From Desulfobulbus sp. (GTDB lineage Bacteria; Desulfobacterota; Desulfobulbia; Desulfobulbales; Desulfobulbaceae), in the NCBI GenBank assembly GCA_009780825.1, contig WQZH01000001.1, forward strand, positions 62,001 through 126,000: a stretch of DNA of 64,000 nt. Reading direction: 5' to 3'. Positions 1 through 9,277 of this stretch are shown here, one piece after another. Both the position numbers and the translations under genes were made by a program. Under the pieces are notes generated by a model, which was not told the origin of the DNA, made no database searches, and worked only from the letters and a program-made list of their open reading frames with translations. Every line of letters starts with the position of its first letter. Position 1 is the first letter of the stretch.

Positions 1-5
1 ACCCA

Positions 6-785
6 TTGCTCACCGTCAGCGGCCTGACCATGGATTTCGGCGGCATCCGCGCCCTGGACCAGGTGGATCTGCGCATCCTGCCGGAAAAAATCGTGGCATT
101 GATCGGCCCGAACGGGGCCGGCAAGACGACCTTGTTCAACTGCCTGACCGGCATGTACCGGCCCACCGGCGGCCACATGGCGCTGACGCCGCCCGGGCTG
201 CCGGAACGGCGCCTGCACGGCCTGCCTCCCTATCGGATTACGGCGGCCGGGCTGGCCCGCACCTTTCAAAATATCCGTCTTTTCCCCAACATGACCGTGC
301 TGGAGAACGTGATGGTCGGCCGTCATTGCCGCACGACAGCCAAGGTGTTCGGGGCGATTTTCCGGCCGGCGGCGACGGTGCGAGAAGAACAGGAAACCGT
401 TGACAGGTGTCTCGCCCTGCTCGAACGGATCGGGTTGGTTGATCAGGCGAACGAATATGCCCAAAACCTGCCGTACGGCGCCCAGCGCCGGCTGGAGATT
501 GCCCGGGCCCTGGCTACAAGCCCGAAACTGCTGCTGCTCGACGAACCGGCGGCAGGGATGAATCCCCAAGAAACCGTGGAACTGGAAAATCTGATTCTCT
601 CCATCAGGGAGGACGGTCTATCCATCCTGCTGATCGAGCATGACATGAAGCTGGTGATGCGCCTGTCCGACCATATTTTTGTCATGGATTATGGCCGGAT
701 GATCGCCGAAGGGACGCCCGACGAAGTTCGGCGCCACCCAGCGGTCATCAGGGCCTATCTGGGCGAGGTGGAAGCCGATGCTTGA
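6..785 (+). CDS. livG: Branched-chain amino acid ABC transporter ATP-binding protein (LivG-like)
   Basis: Walker A GPNGAGKTTLFN, ARTFQNIRLFPNMTVLENVMVG, Walker B LLLLDEPAAGMNP; followed by a LivF-like gene with overlapping start. Confidence 0.93.
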   Translation: MLTVSGLTMDFGGIRALDQVDLRILPEKIVALIGPNGAGKTTLFNCLTGMYRPTGGHMALTPPGLPERRLHGLPPYRITAAGLARTFQNIRLFPNMTVLENVMVGRHCRTTAKVFGAIFRPAATVREEQETVDRCLALLERIGLVDQANEYAQNLPYGAQRRLEIARALATSPKLLLLDEPAAGMNPQETVELENLILSIREDGLSILLIEHDMKLVMRLSDHIFVMDYGRMIAEGTPDEVRRHPAVIRAYLGEVEADA

Positions 786-1485
786 ACTGCGTGCCATTGA
801 TGCCGCCTACGGCAACATCCAGGTGCTCCACCAGGTCAGCCTCCGGGTGGAGCATGGAGAAATCGTGGCCTTGATCGGCGCCAACGGGGCCGGCAAGACG
901 ACAACCCTGATGGCGATCAGCGGCTTGGTACCGCCCCGCCGGGGCGCGATCCTGTTCGAGGGCCGCCCCGTCAACGGCTTGCCGCCGGATGCGCTGGTCC
1001 GGCTCGGCATCTGCCAGGTGCCCGAAGGCCGTCATGTCTTTCCCGGGCTGAGCGTGGCGGAAAACCTCGACATGGGAGCCTTTCTCCGCCGGGACCGCCG
1101 CCAGGTGGCCACGGACAAAGAGCAGGTGTACAATCTCTTTCCGGCCTTGCGGCAACGGCGCCATCAGCCCGGAGGAACCTTGTCCGGCGGCGAGCAGCAG
1201 ATGCTGGCCATCTCGCGGGCGCTGATGGCCAGGCCCCGGTTGCTGCTCCTTGACGAGCCTTCCATGGGTCTGGCCCCGCTGATGACCAAACATCTTTTTG
1301 CCACCATCGTCGCCATCAACCGGGAACAGCAAACCACCATTCTTTTGGTGGAGCAAAACGCCAACGTCGCCCTGCAGGTAGCGGATCGGGGCTATGTCCT
1401 TGAAAACGGACATATCGTCATGCAGGACACCGCTGAGGCGCTCCGTCGCGCCCCTGCCGTCCAGAGCGCCTATCTCGGCATCTGA
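778..1485 (+). CDS. livF: Branched-chain amino acid ABC transporter ATP-binding protein (LivF-like)
   Basis: GANGAGKTTTLMAISGL, VPEGRHVFPGLSVAENL, LSGGEQQMLAISRALM; overlaps livG by 8 bp. Confidence 0.93.
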   Translation: MLELRAIDAAYGNIQVLHQVSLRVEHGEIVALIGANGAGKTTTLMAISGLVPPRRGAILFEGRPVNGLPPDALVRLGICQVPEGRHVFPGLSVAENLDMGAFLRRDRRQVATDKEQVYNLFPALRQRRHQPGGTLSGGEQQMLAISRALMARPRLLLLDEPSMGLAPLMTKHLFATIVAINREQQTTILLVEQNANVALQVADRGYVLENGHIVMQDTAEALRRAPAVQSAYLGI

Positions 1486-1532
1486 TTGCCGGCTTCATCC
1501 TCGGCCCGCCGGTCAAAAGGCAACGGGAGAAT

Positions 1533-1650
1533 ATGAAAAATTGTGCGCACCGGCGCGACAGGTGTTGCATATCTGGGACGTTCTCATGTTCAGCGATACG
1601 CGGCCACGGCGGATGCCGGCCTGATCGGCGCGGCCGATCCCGATCCGGTC
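1533..1650 (+). pseudogene. Frameshifted 5'-end remnant of a Gfo/Idh/MocA oxidoreductase gene
   Basis: ATGAAAAA..TTGTG...AGGTGTTG.ATATCT.GG.CGTT.TCATG..CAG..ATA.GCGGCCA.GGCGGATG...CTGATCGGCG..GCCGAT.CCGATCCGG closely matches the start of the intact gene at 3597; net 2-nt length difference breaks the frame. Confidence 0.75.
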
Positions 1651-1889
1651 ATTTTGAGTGCAAAAAAAAGAGAATACAGTATGAACAAGACACGATAGAG
1701 CTGACCGCCGTTTGGGCAATGCAATCCAAGGATGAGCTACCATCGTGCATGCACATCTTGTTCAGCGGAGAGCAGCGCTGGCCTTCGCACTTGGCGTACG
1801 CCGCGGCACCATCCCAAAACTGGTTGCCCGGATGTGCACCGGCGCATCGTTGCGTTTAACCTTCAAAAAACTCTTTCAAGGCAACACCA

Positions 1890-3472
1890 TGTATAAACGT
1901 CTTCTCTTCCCGTTCGTTGCGGCGATGGCGCTTATCTGCGCAATGACGCCGTCCGTCCACGCCAATCCGAATCCGGCCGCGGCAAAAAGCCCGCCCCTCA
2001 AAGTGACTTCCCGCTGCGACGTGGCTGCCCTCGCCCCGGATGTCGCTGTGACCGTCACCGTGCTGGTCGCTATTGATACGCCTGCAATCCAAACCGCTGA
2101 TAAACGCCCGCCCGTGGCCGTGAGCCTGGTTATCGACCGATCCGGTTCAATGGAGGATGCCAAAAAGCTCGATTACGCCAAGAAGGCCGGTAAAACTCTG
2201 ATAAAAAGCCTTGGACCGGATGATCAGTTTGCCCTCACCATCTACAATGACCGCGTGCAGGCGCTGTATCCCATGGCCAAAGTGACGGATAAGGAAAAAC
2301 TGTTCAGACTGATCGACTCCATCACGGCTGACGCCACCACCTTTTTGTCCGGAGGGCTGGAGGAGGGCATCAACCAGCTTAAAGGCATGGGCAAGGAAGG
2401 CCCTTGCCGGGTCATCCTGCTTTCCGACGGACTGGCCAATCGCGGCGTCACCCAAGCCGAGCAGGTGGCCGCCATCGGCGCGAACGCCAAAAACAAGGGC
2501 ATCACCGTCACCACCGTCGGCCTCGGGCTTGATTTCAACGAAGACCTCATGCAGCTTCTGGCGCAACGTTCCGGCGGGCAGTATTATTATGTCAAGGATT
2601 CCGAGGACCTGCCCGCCATGTTCACGCAGGAACTCAATCTCACCGCCGCCCTGTTCACCCGCAACCTGAAAGCCGTGTTCATTCCCCACGGCAAGGTCAG
2701 CGACGTCAAGGTCTACGGCTACAGCAACGCCGTCAAGGACCAGGCTACGGACATCGAGATGAGCGATCTTTCTTCCGGAGAGCAGCGCCAAATCCTGCTC
2801 AGCATGCAAGTGAAGCCGGAAGCGGCCGCCGGTGAGCAAAAATTGGGCGCCTTGCGCTTAAGCTATGTCGATCCGGCAGAGGGTGACACGAGAACCGTTG
2901 ATCTTCCCGTGGAACTCAAAATCATTGCCGATGAAAACGCCCGCAAGGAAGAGACCGCCAAACAGCGGGACGCCATCCAGCAGGTCCGTGACGAAGCCAT
3001 CCTGCTTGAGGCCGAACAGGCTCATGTGACCGCCATCAACGAACTGGAGAAAGGCAACGTGACGGCAGCCAGGAAGATCCTGTTGGAACAGAAGAGCGTT
3101 CTGGCCCAGGCCGCTCCGTCCAACAAAACCGTGGCTAGCAAGATGGAAGCCATAGACCAGGACGAGCAAAACCTTGAACAGGCCGGTCGTGATCGGTCCA
3201 TGCTCCAAAAAATGAGCAAGGCCAGCAAGTCCTCTGCCTATCAGAGTGCCCAGGGCAAATCACAGGGCCTGATGCTCCAGAAGGGCGACAAGGGCTTTAT
3301 GGTCGAAAAGCTGCAAAACGCGCTCAAGGAGAAAGGTTTTTATGCCAAGGACGTGGACGGCGTCTACAGCCAGAACGTTGAGGATGCGGTCAAGGCGTTT
3401 CAGCGGGCCAAATCCATCAATGCGGACGGCATCGCCGGACCGGCCACGCAAGATGCTTTGGGGATCAGGTAG
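1890..3472 (+). CDS. Secreted von Willebrand factor A domain protein with C-terminal peptidoglycan-binding (PG_binding_1) domain
   Basis: Signal peptide MYKRLLFPFVAAMALICAMTPSVHA; MIDAS-like VIDRSGSMEDAKKLDYAKKA; C-term GDKGFMVEKLQNALKEKGFYAKDVDGVYSQNVEDAVKAFQ. ORF is open from 1745; start chosen at the signal peptide. Confidence 0.85.
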
Positions 3473-3596
3473 TCGTTTTGCATAAACCGCATTGCCGATG
3501 CGCAGGGCAACAGCCGCCGCCAATCCAGGAGCGCTGTGCCTCTCTCGGAGCTGATTGCCGAATCGGAGCGCACCAACCACAAGAAACCAGGCGAAC

Positions 3597-4604
3597 ATGA
3601 AAAAGATTGTGAAAGCAGGCGTAATAGGTGTTGGATATCTAGGGCGTTTTCATGCCCAGAAATATGCGGCCATGGCGGATGTCGAACTGATCGGCGTAGC
3701 CGATTCCGATCCGGCGCGGGCCCGGCAGGTGGCTGATGAATGCGCCACCCAGCCTTTCAGCGACTACCATGCCCTGCTCGATCAGGTCGATGCGGTGTCG
3801 GTCGTGGTGCCGACCAGCCTGCACCACGAGGTGGCCAAAGCCTGCCTGCGGCAGCGGGTCGATGTCCTGGTGGAAAAACCCATTACCACCACTTTGGGAG
3901 AAGCCGACGATCTGATCCGGCTGGCCCATGAACAGCAATGCATTCTCCAGGTGGGGCATCTGGAACGGTTCAATCCGGCGGTGCTCGCCATGCGGCCCCT
4001 GCTCACCCATCCCCTGTTCATTGAGGCGCACCGGCTCAACGTGTTCAAGGAACGGGGCACGGATGTGGATGTGGTGCTCGATTTGATGATCCACGACATC
4101 GACATCGTGCTCTCCATCGTCAATTCGCCGATCGTCTCGATCCTCACCGCCGGCGCTCCGGTCATCACGCGCGTGACCGATATCGCCAATGCCCGCCTGA
4201 TCTTTGCCAACGGCTGCACGGCCAACATCACAGTGAGCCGCGTTGCCATGGAACCCTTACGCCGCATGCGCATCTTTCAACCCGGCCAATACCTGTCGGT
4301 TGATTTCGGCCGCAAGGAAATCATGACGGCGCGGAGGCAACCCGGTAAAGACGGCGGCACCCCGGTGCCGGAAATCGACAAGTCGGCCTTCCCGGAACAC
4401 GACGCCCTTGAGATGGAACTCAGCGATTTTGTTCACCATGTCCAAGAGCGCAGCCAACCGGACGTCAGCGGGGAAGAAGGACGGCGCGCCCTGGATGTGG
4501 CCCTGCAGGTGATTGCCCAGATCCATGACAACCGCGATCGGATCGCGCAGATTCTCCAAGACGAGGGCCGCGCCGATCTGCTGTCCTGGCTGCCGGCCAA
4601 CTGA
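3597..4604 (+). CDS. Gfo/Idh/MocA family oxidoreductase
   Basis: MKKIVKAGVIGVGYLGRFHAQKYAAMADVELIGVADSDPARA Rossmann motif; VEKPITTTLGEADDLIRLA; immediately upstream of lpxB. Confidence 0.93.
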   Translation: MKKIVKAGVIGVGYLGRFHAQKYAAMADVELIGVADSDPARARQVADECATQPFSDYHALLDQVDAVSVVVPTSLHHEVAKACLRQRVDVLVEKPITTTLGEADDLIRLAHEQQCILQVGHLERFNPAVLAMRPLLTHPLFIEAHRLNVFKERGTDVDVVLDLMIHDIDIVLSIVNSPIVSILTAGAPVITRVTDIANARLIFANGCTANITVSRVAMEPLRRMRIFQPGQYLSVDFGRKEIMTARRQPGKDGGTPVPEIDKSAFPEHDALEMELSDFVHHVQERSQPDVSGEEGRRALDVALQVIAQIHDNRDRIAQILQDEGRADLLSWLPAN

Positions 4605-4610
4605 CGACCA

Positions 4611-5798
4611 ATGATCGCCTCCGGACAGAGCGACCAACATCCAGAAGTCATGATCGTGGCCGGCGAGGCTTCGGGCGATCTGCACGGCGCCCATCTGGTC
4701 CGGGCCATGCTGGCCCTGGACCCGCGTCTGCGCTTCTGCGGCATGGGCGGCCTGGAATTGCGCTCTGTCGGGGTGGAACTGCTGGCTGATGCCGCCAAGC
4801 TGGCCGTGGTGGGAGCGGTGGAGGTGCTCAGCCATCTGGGCGATATCCTCCGGGCCCGCCGCGCCCTGATCGAACGCATGCGGGCCCGCCGACCTGACCT
4901 GCTGATCCTGATCGACTACCCGGACTTCAATCTCCTGTTGGCCAAAAAAGCCAAACAGCTCGGCATCCCGGTCTTTTATTACATCAGCCCCCAGATCTGG
5001 GCCTGGCGCACCGGCCGGATCCACTCCATCAAACGCCTGGTCGACCGGATGGCGGTGATCCTTCCCTTCGAGCCCGCCTTTTACGCCCGTCACGGCATGC
5101 AGGTCGATTTTGTCGGTCATCCGCTGCTCGATTCGGTCAAGCCGGGATTGTCCGCCGATACGTTCAAGAGCAAGCTCGGCATCGAACCGGGCCAAACCTT
5201 GGTGGGACTCCTGCCCGGCAGCCGGCGCAAAGAGATCGCGGTTCTGTTGCCAATTTTCCTGGCCGCGGCCGGCCGCATCGCCCAGAACATGGGCCAGGTC
5301 GTCTTTCTCCTGCCCCAGGCGCCCACGATCAGCCGCGCCCTGCTCGACGAACACGGCCTGGCCGCCTGGCAGGAGCGCCTCGATATCAAGGTGATAACCG
5401 AAGACCGGTACGCGGCGATGGCGGCCTGCAACGCGGCGGTGACGGCATCAGGCACGGCGGTGCTGGAACTGGGCATTCTGGGAGTGCCGACCGTGGCCGC
5501 CTACCGCATGAGCCCCCGTACCTACTGGCTGGGGCGGCTGCTGATCCAGAGGCTGCGTTTTTTTTCCCTTATCAACCTGATCGCCGAACGCGAAGTCATC
5601 CCCGAACTCCTGCAGGATGGAGCCAGTCCCGATCAGATAGGACGGGAAACGCTGAGCATTCTGCAAGACGGCACCAGGCGGCAAGCCCTACTGGAAGGCC
5701 TGGCAGAGGTACGCCGCCGTCTGGGCAGTCCGGGCGCCTCGGAGCGGACCGCTGCCGCCGCCCTGGACCTGCTCGCAACCCGAGGAGCCAATGGATGA
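4611..5798 (+). CDS. lpxB: Lipid-A-disaccharide synthase
   Basis: VAGEASGDLHGAHLVRAM, CGMGGLELRSVGVELL, YYISPQIWAWR, LLPGSRRKEI, SGTAVLELGILGVPTVAAYR. Confidence 0.96.
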   Translation: MIASGQSDQHPEVMIVAGEASGDLHGAHLVRAMLALDPRLRFCGMGGLELRSVGVELLADAAKLAVVGAVEVLSHLGDILRARRALIERMRARRPDLLILIDYPDFNLLLAKKAKQLGIPVFYYISPQIWAWRTGRIHSIKRLVDRMAVILPFEPAFYARHGMQVDFVGHPLLDSVKPGLSADTFKSKLGIEPGQTLVGLLPGSRRKEIAVLLPIFLAAAGRIAQNMGQVVFLLPQAPTISRALLDEHGLAAWQERLDIKVITEDRYAAMAACNAAVTASGTAVLELGILGVPTVAAYRMSPRTYWLGRLLIQRLRFFSLINLIAEREVIPELLQDGASPDQIGRETLSILQDGTRRQALLEGLAEVRRRLGSPGASERTAAAALDLLATRGANG

Positions 5799-6186
5799 TC
5801 TGGAACCGGTGACCCTGCCCATTGACGGCATCCTGGATCTGCACGCCTTTCACCCGGCGGACATCCGCACCCTCGTTCCGGACTACCTGGAAGAATGCCG
5901 TAAACACGGCATCCTGCGGGTGCGCATCATTCATGGCAAGGGGACCGGCACCCTGCGGCGGACAGTACATGCCGTGCTCGGCCGGTTGGACATGGTGGCC
6001 GGATTTCGTCTGGCTGACGAAACCGGCGGTTCTTGGGGGCTACGCTGGTGGTTCTTCGGCAGGAGGAGCCATCGGCTCGACCAATCCATGCTCGGCGGCC
6101 AGACTGCGCACCTGGAGCATGAAGGTGGAGGGCAGCGGCAGCTCACGGTCTTCCTGGAGGATGCCAAGGGCTCTGGCCATAAGTAA
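5791..6186 (+). CDS. Smr/MutS2-domain protein, probably with a C-terminal frameshift
   Basis: LDLHAFHPADIRTLVPDYLEECRKHGILRVRIIHGKGTGTLRRTVHAVL is a clear Smr domain; after GGSWG the expected ATLVVL tail lies in another frame, across a G run at about 6035. Confidence 0.75.
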   Translation: MDDLEPVTLPIDGILDLHAFHPADIRTLVPDYLEECRKHGILRVRIIHGKGTGTLRRTVHAVLGRLDMVAGFRLADETGGSWGLRWWFFGRRSHRLDQSMLGGQTAHLEHEGGGQRQLTVFLEDAKGSGHK

Positions 6187-6555
6187 GGAGGGCATGGAAT
6201 GGATGCCCTCCTGATTGTCGCAGATAGCCTTCATGCGCAGGGTATCGGTGAGCAACGGCACCAGCGGGGCACAGGTGACGGCGAGATCACGCAGTTCCCG
6301 TTCCACCAGTTCCCGGTTGGCCGCGCCAAAAGCCGCCACCGCCGCATCCGCCGGCAGGGTGCCGAACAGGTTGTTGATCACCGCTCCGGCCAACTGCGTA
6401 TGCTCGGGTTCTGTCCGATCGATATACCGGTCATGGATGCTCTGCCGCAGGTTCCTGAACAGCAGCATCTGCACGGTGACGATCGCCTCCCGCATCACCG
6501 GGATGAGCTTGTTGTCAACCAGGGGTTTGTCCATGGCCGCCGCGGAGCCGCTCAT
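6040..6555 (-). CDS. Conserved hypothetical protein
   Basis: Coding-like ORF from MSGSAAAMDKPLVDNKLIPVMREAIVTV; ATGA overlap with the stop of the upstream DUF493 gene indicates translational coupling. Confidence 0.65.
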   Translation of the reverse strand: MSGSAAAMDKPLVDNKLIPVMREAIVTVQMLLFRNLRQSIHDRYIDRTEPEHTQLAGAVINNLFGTLPADAAVAAFGAANRELVERELRDLAVTCAPLVPLLTDTLRMKAICDNQEGIHSMPSLLMARALGILQEDRELPLPSTFMLQVRSLAAEHGLVEPMAPPAEEPPA

Positions 6556-6818
6556 AGCACAGCCCTGACGGCCGGATCGGCGGCAAACTGCTGATACAAA
6601 CGCAACCGTTCCGCTTCGTCGGCAACCGTGGTTTCCACGGTGACGCTCAGATAGCGGCCGCCGGAACTGACGTTGCCGTCGGCAATCTCGCAGGCCGAGA
6701 TGTCCACCACCGTGCCGACTGCCGCGACCATGGCGGCCCGTTCCTCCCCGATCAGACGAAACTGCCATCGGCAGGGATAGTGAATTTCCGGCTTGCAGCC
6801 GCTGTTGCTGGTGTTCAT
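6552..6818 (-). CDS. DUF493 (YbeD-like) family protein
   Basis: IHYPCRWQFRLIGEE...GGRYLSVTVETTVADEAERLRLYQQFAADPAVRAVL. Confidence 0.8.
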   Translation of the reverse strand: MNTSNSGCKPEIHYPCRWQFRLIGEERAAMVAAVGTVVDISACEIADGNVSSGGRYLSVTVETTVADEAERLRLYQQFAADPAVRAVL

Positions 6819-6947
6819 GTTTCTGCTCCTTGCACGGCCTTATACTGCAGTCTGCCATCCCTGCCAATGAAAAGGGTGTTTCTTTCACGCTGCAATGGTA
6901 TGTTTTGTTGGCGTCTCCTCTCTCTCGTTCATCCTCGGAGCAGTGCC

Positions 6948-7862
6948 ATGAGTTCTCCTTTTCTGGTTGTCAGCCATCATCTGAACTTTGATAGCTTTTT
7001 CTCGGAATTTTCGAACTCGTTCGAGGCGACCGTGGTCAGGAGCGGTGCGGATGGGCTCGCCACCCTGGCCTTGCTCACCTCCTGGAAGGGTGTGCTCGTG
7101 GCCGCTCAATTGCCCGACATGGACGGCCTGGACCTGATTGAGCAGGCAGACTCGATTTCCAGCGCCGTTCCCCTGCTCCTGGTCCCGGACGCCCGGCTGG
7201 CCGAACTGCTGCCGCTGGCCAACAACCGCTCTGTTTTCCGGGTGATCCCGGAAAGTACACCTGCGAACATCCTGGCCACCATCCTGCTCGATACCGTGCG
7301 TCAATTCGACCTCCTCCAGCAGGAACACCGCCTGCTGGCGCGGATCGAACAGATGACGTCCACTGACCCGCTCACCGGCTGCTGCTCCAGGCAGCACATC
7401 CCCCCTCTCCTGCACCGGGAGCTGCGCCGTTCCCTCCGCTACCGCCATCCCCTCTCGATCATCCTCTGCGATCTTGACGGGCTGACAAAGATCAACGAGA
7501 CCTTCGGCCACTCGGCCGGCGACGCTATCCTCTCCGGCTTCGCCCTGGCAGCCAGTCAGGCGACCCGGCAGGATATCGATACTGTCGCCCGCTGGGGCGG
7601 TGACGAATTTCTCGTTATCCTGCCTGAGACCCCAATCAGCGGTGCGGGTATTGTCGCCACCCGGCTCAGGGAGCGGTGCATCCAACTCGGCCATGCCGCC
7701 GATGGCAATGTCATCGCGTGCAGCGCCAGTTTCGGGGTGACCGGATTCATCCCGGAAAATGCGGACCGCCACACCACCGCCGAAAATCTGCTGCAGCTCG
7801 CCGAACATTGTCTGCTCCAGGCCAAGGCCGCCGGCGGCAATCAGATTCTCTACTGTCCGTAA
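6948..7862 (+). CDS. Diguanylate cyclase (GGDEF) with degenerate N-terminal receiver-like domain
   Basis: ARWGGDEFLVILPETP; STDPLTGCCSR; N-term VLVAAQLPDMDGLDLIEQ resembles REC without the phospho-Asp. Confidence 0.88.
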   Translation: MSSPFLVVSHHLNFDSFFSEFSNSFEATVVRSGADGLATLALLTSWKGVLVAAQLPDMDGLDLIEQADSISSAVPLLLVPDARLAELLPLANNRSVFRVIPESTPANILATILLDTVRQFDLLQQEHRLLARIEQMTSTDPLTGCCSRQHIPPLLHRELRRSLRYRHPLSIILCDLDGLTKINETFGHSAGDAILSGFALAASQATRQDIDTVARWGGDEFLVILPETPISGAGIVATRLRERCIQLGHAADGNVIACSASFGVTGFIPENADRHTTAENLLQLAEHCLLQAKAAGGNQILYCP

Positions 7863-7995
7863 ACGCCTCCGCCTCGCGGGGCCGCACTCGCCATGCCCCG
7901 CAGAAACCGATCTGCGCGCTTTTGGCCGGGAATGGTTGCCTCTGCCGGAGAAAACAGGCCAAGCCATAATCGGCTGGAGTTGCGGGTGCAACGGG

Positions 7996-9039
7996 CTACG
8001 TCCAGGGCTGCTCTCCTGCGATCATTGCCTTCAACCGCGCGATGCGCGCCAGCGAAGAGCGGATACGATGCGGATCGACCCGGTTGCGGGCAAGCAGAGC
8101 CTCTATTGCCCCAATCCCCTCTCGCACGGCATGTTCGGTCGGTCTGAGATTGTTGCCGACCACCACTACATCCACTCCGGCAAGCACGGCCCGCTGCACG
8201 GCTTCCGCGTATCGCCAGCCTGTGCTGATGGCGCGCATCTGGATATCGTCGCTGAACACCACCCCGGCGAACCCGAGTTTCTGCCGCAACTGTCCCGTGA
8301 TCATCTCCGGCGACAAGGTGGCCGGCAGCCCGGACGGATCGAGCTGACGATTGATCAGATGCGCTGTCATGATCCCGTCGCAATAGCCCGCAGCCAGCAA
8401 TTCCCGGTAGGGCTCCAGCTCGACAGCTTGCCAAGTGGCGGTGGTATCGACGAAACCGAGATGGGAATCACCGCCGGCGCTGCCGTGGCCGGGAAAATGT
8501 TTAAGACAGCAACCGACACCTTGGCGATGATGGGCCTCGATGAAGATGCGGGCGTGCGCCGCCACCAGTGCCGGATCGGAACCGAAGCTCCGCTGATGGC
8601 GGCCGATGATCGGATTATCCGGATTGAGATCGAGATCGACCACCGGCGCGAAATTGAAGTTGATGCCGTATCCGGCCAGTTCCGCCGCCATGCGGTCGGC
8701 GGCGCATGCCGCGGCCGCCATGCCCTCACCGGCCAATTCCGCGGCACTGCGGGAGGGCAGGAATCCGTCCTGTGGCGTCAACCGGCAGATTTTGCCGCCT
8801 TCCTGATCAATGGCAATGAAGGGAGGGAGGGCGGCAAAATGACGCAGTTGGGCGATCAGGCGCTCAAGTTGCCGGGGCGAATCAATATTCTGCACCGACC
8901 CGTCGACATTGCGGGCAAAGAGGATCACTCCGCCCAGACGATCTTCGGATAACGCCTGGGCGAGCCAATGGTCTGCCTCGACCTCGCAGCCGCGAAACCC
9001 GACCAGAAACATCTGGCCCAGATCCAGTTCGCTCTCCAT
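7996..9039 (-). CDS. nagZ: Glycoside hydrolase family 3, beta-N-acetylhexosaminidase
   Basis: GGVILFARNVDG, FIAIDQEGGKICRL, FAPVVDLDLNPDNPIIGRHQRSFG, CLKHFPGHG, VVFSDDIQM. Confidence 0.93.
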   Translation of the reverse strand: MESELDLGQMFLVGFRGCEVEADHWLAQALSEDRLGGVILFARNVDGSVQNIDSPRQLERLIAQLRHFAALPPFIAIDQEGGKICRLTPQDGFLPSRSAAELAGEGMAAAACAADRMAAELAGYGINFNFAPVVDLDLNPDNPIIGRHQRSFGSDPALVAAHARIFIEAHHRQGVGCCLKHFPGHGSAGGDSHLGFVDTTATWQAVELEPYRELLAAGYCDGIMTAHLINRQLDPSGLPATLSPEMITGQLRQKLGFAGVVFSDDIQMRAISTGWRYAEAVQRAVLAGVDVVVVGNNLRPTEHAVREGIGAIEALLARNRVDPHRIRSSLARIARLKAMIAGEQPWT

Positions 9040-9277
9040 CGTCTCCCCCTATACCCCGCCTGCCGCCATCATCGGTCGAAAATTTGACAACAGACTGCCC
9101 GCTGCGCTCATCATCATGCAAACCGATACGGAACCATTTGTTTTTATTGAATAATACAAATTATTATATAACGGGCACAAAAATAGCTAAAACAGGCAAG
9201 GCATCGCGGTATGATGCGCTCCGTACACGAGTCTCTGTCACATCATCACCTTAATCCCTCTCCAATGTGTGACCGTT

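Noticed and set aside
4257-5354. Long antisense ORFs such as 4257-5354(-), 30559-32595(+), 54804-56072(+) and 61608-63329(+)
   Set aside because: They lie opposite strongly recognised genes (lpxB, EndoQ-UvrD, ABC exporters, CofD-like); His/Gln/Gly/Asp-rich translations are typical of shadow frames in GC-rich DNA.
9140-9270. c-di-GMP (GEMM) riboswitch before the 9278 GGDEF gene
   Set aside because: The AT-rich leader lacks the GEMM core; more likely a plain promoter region.
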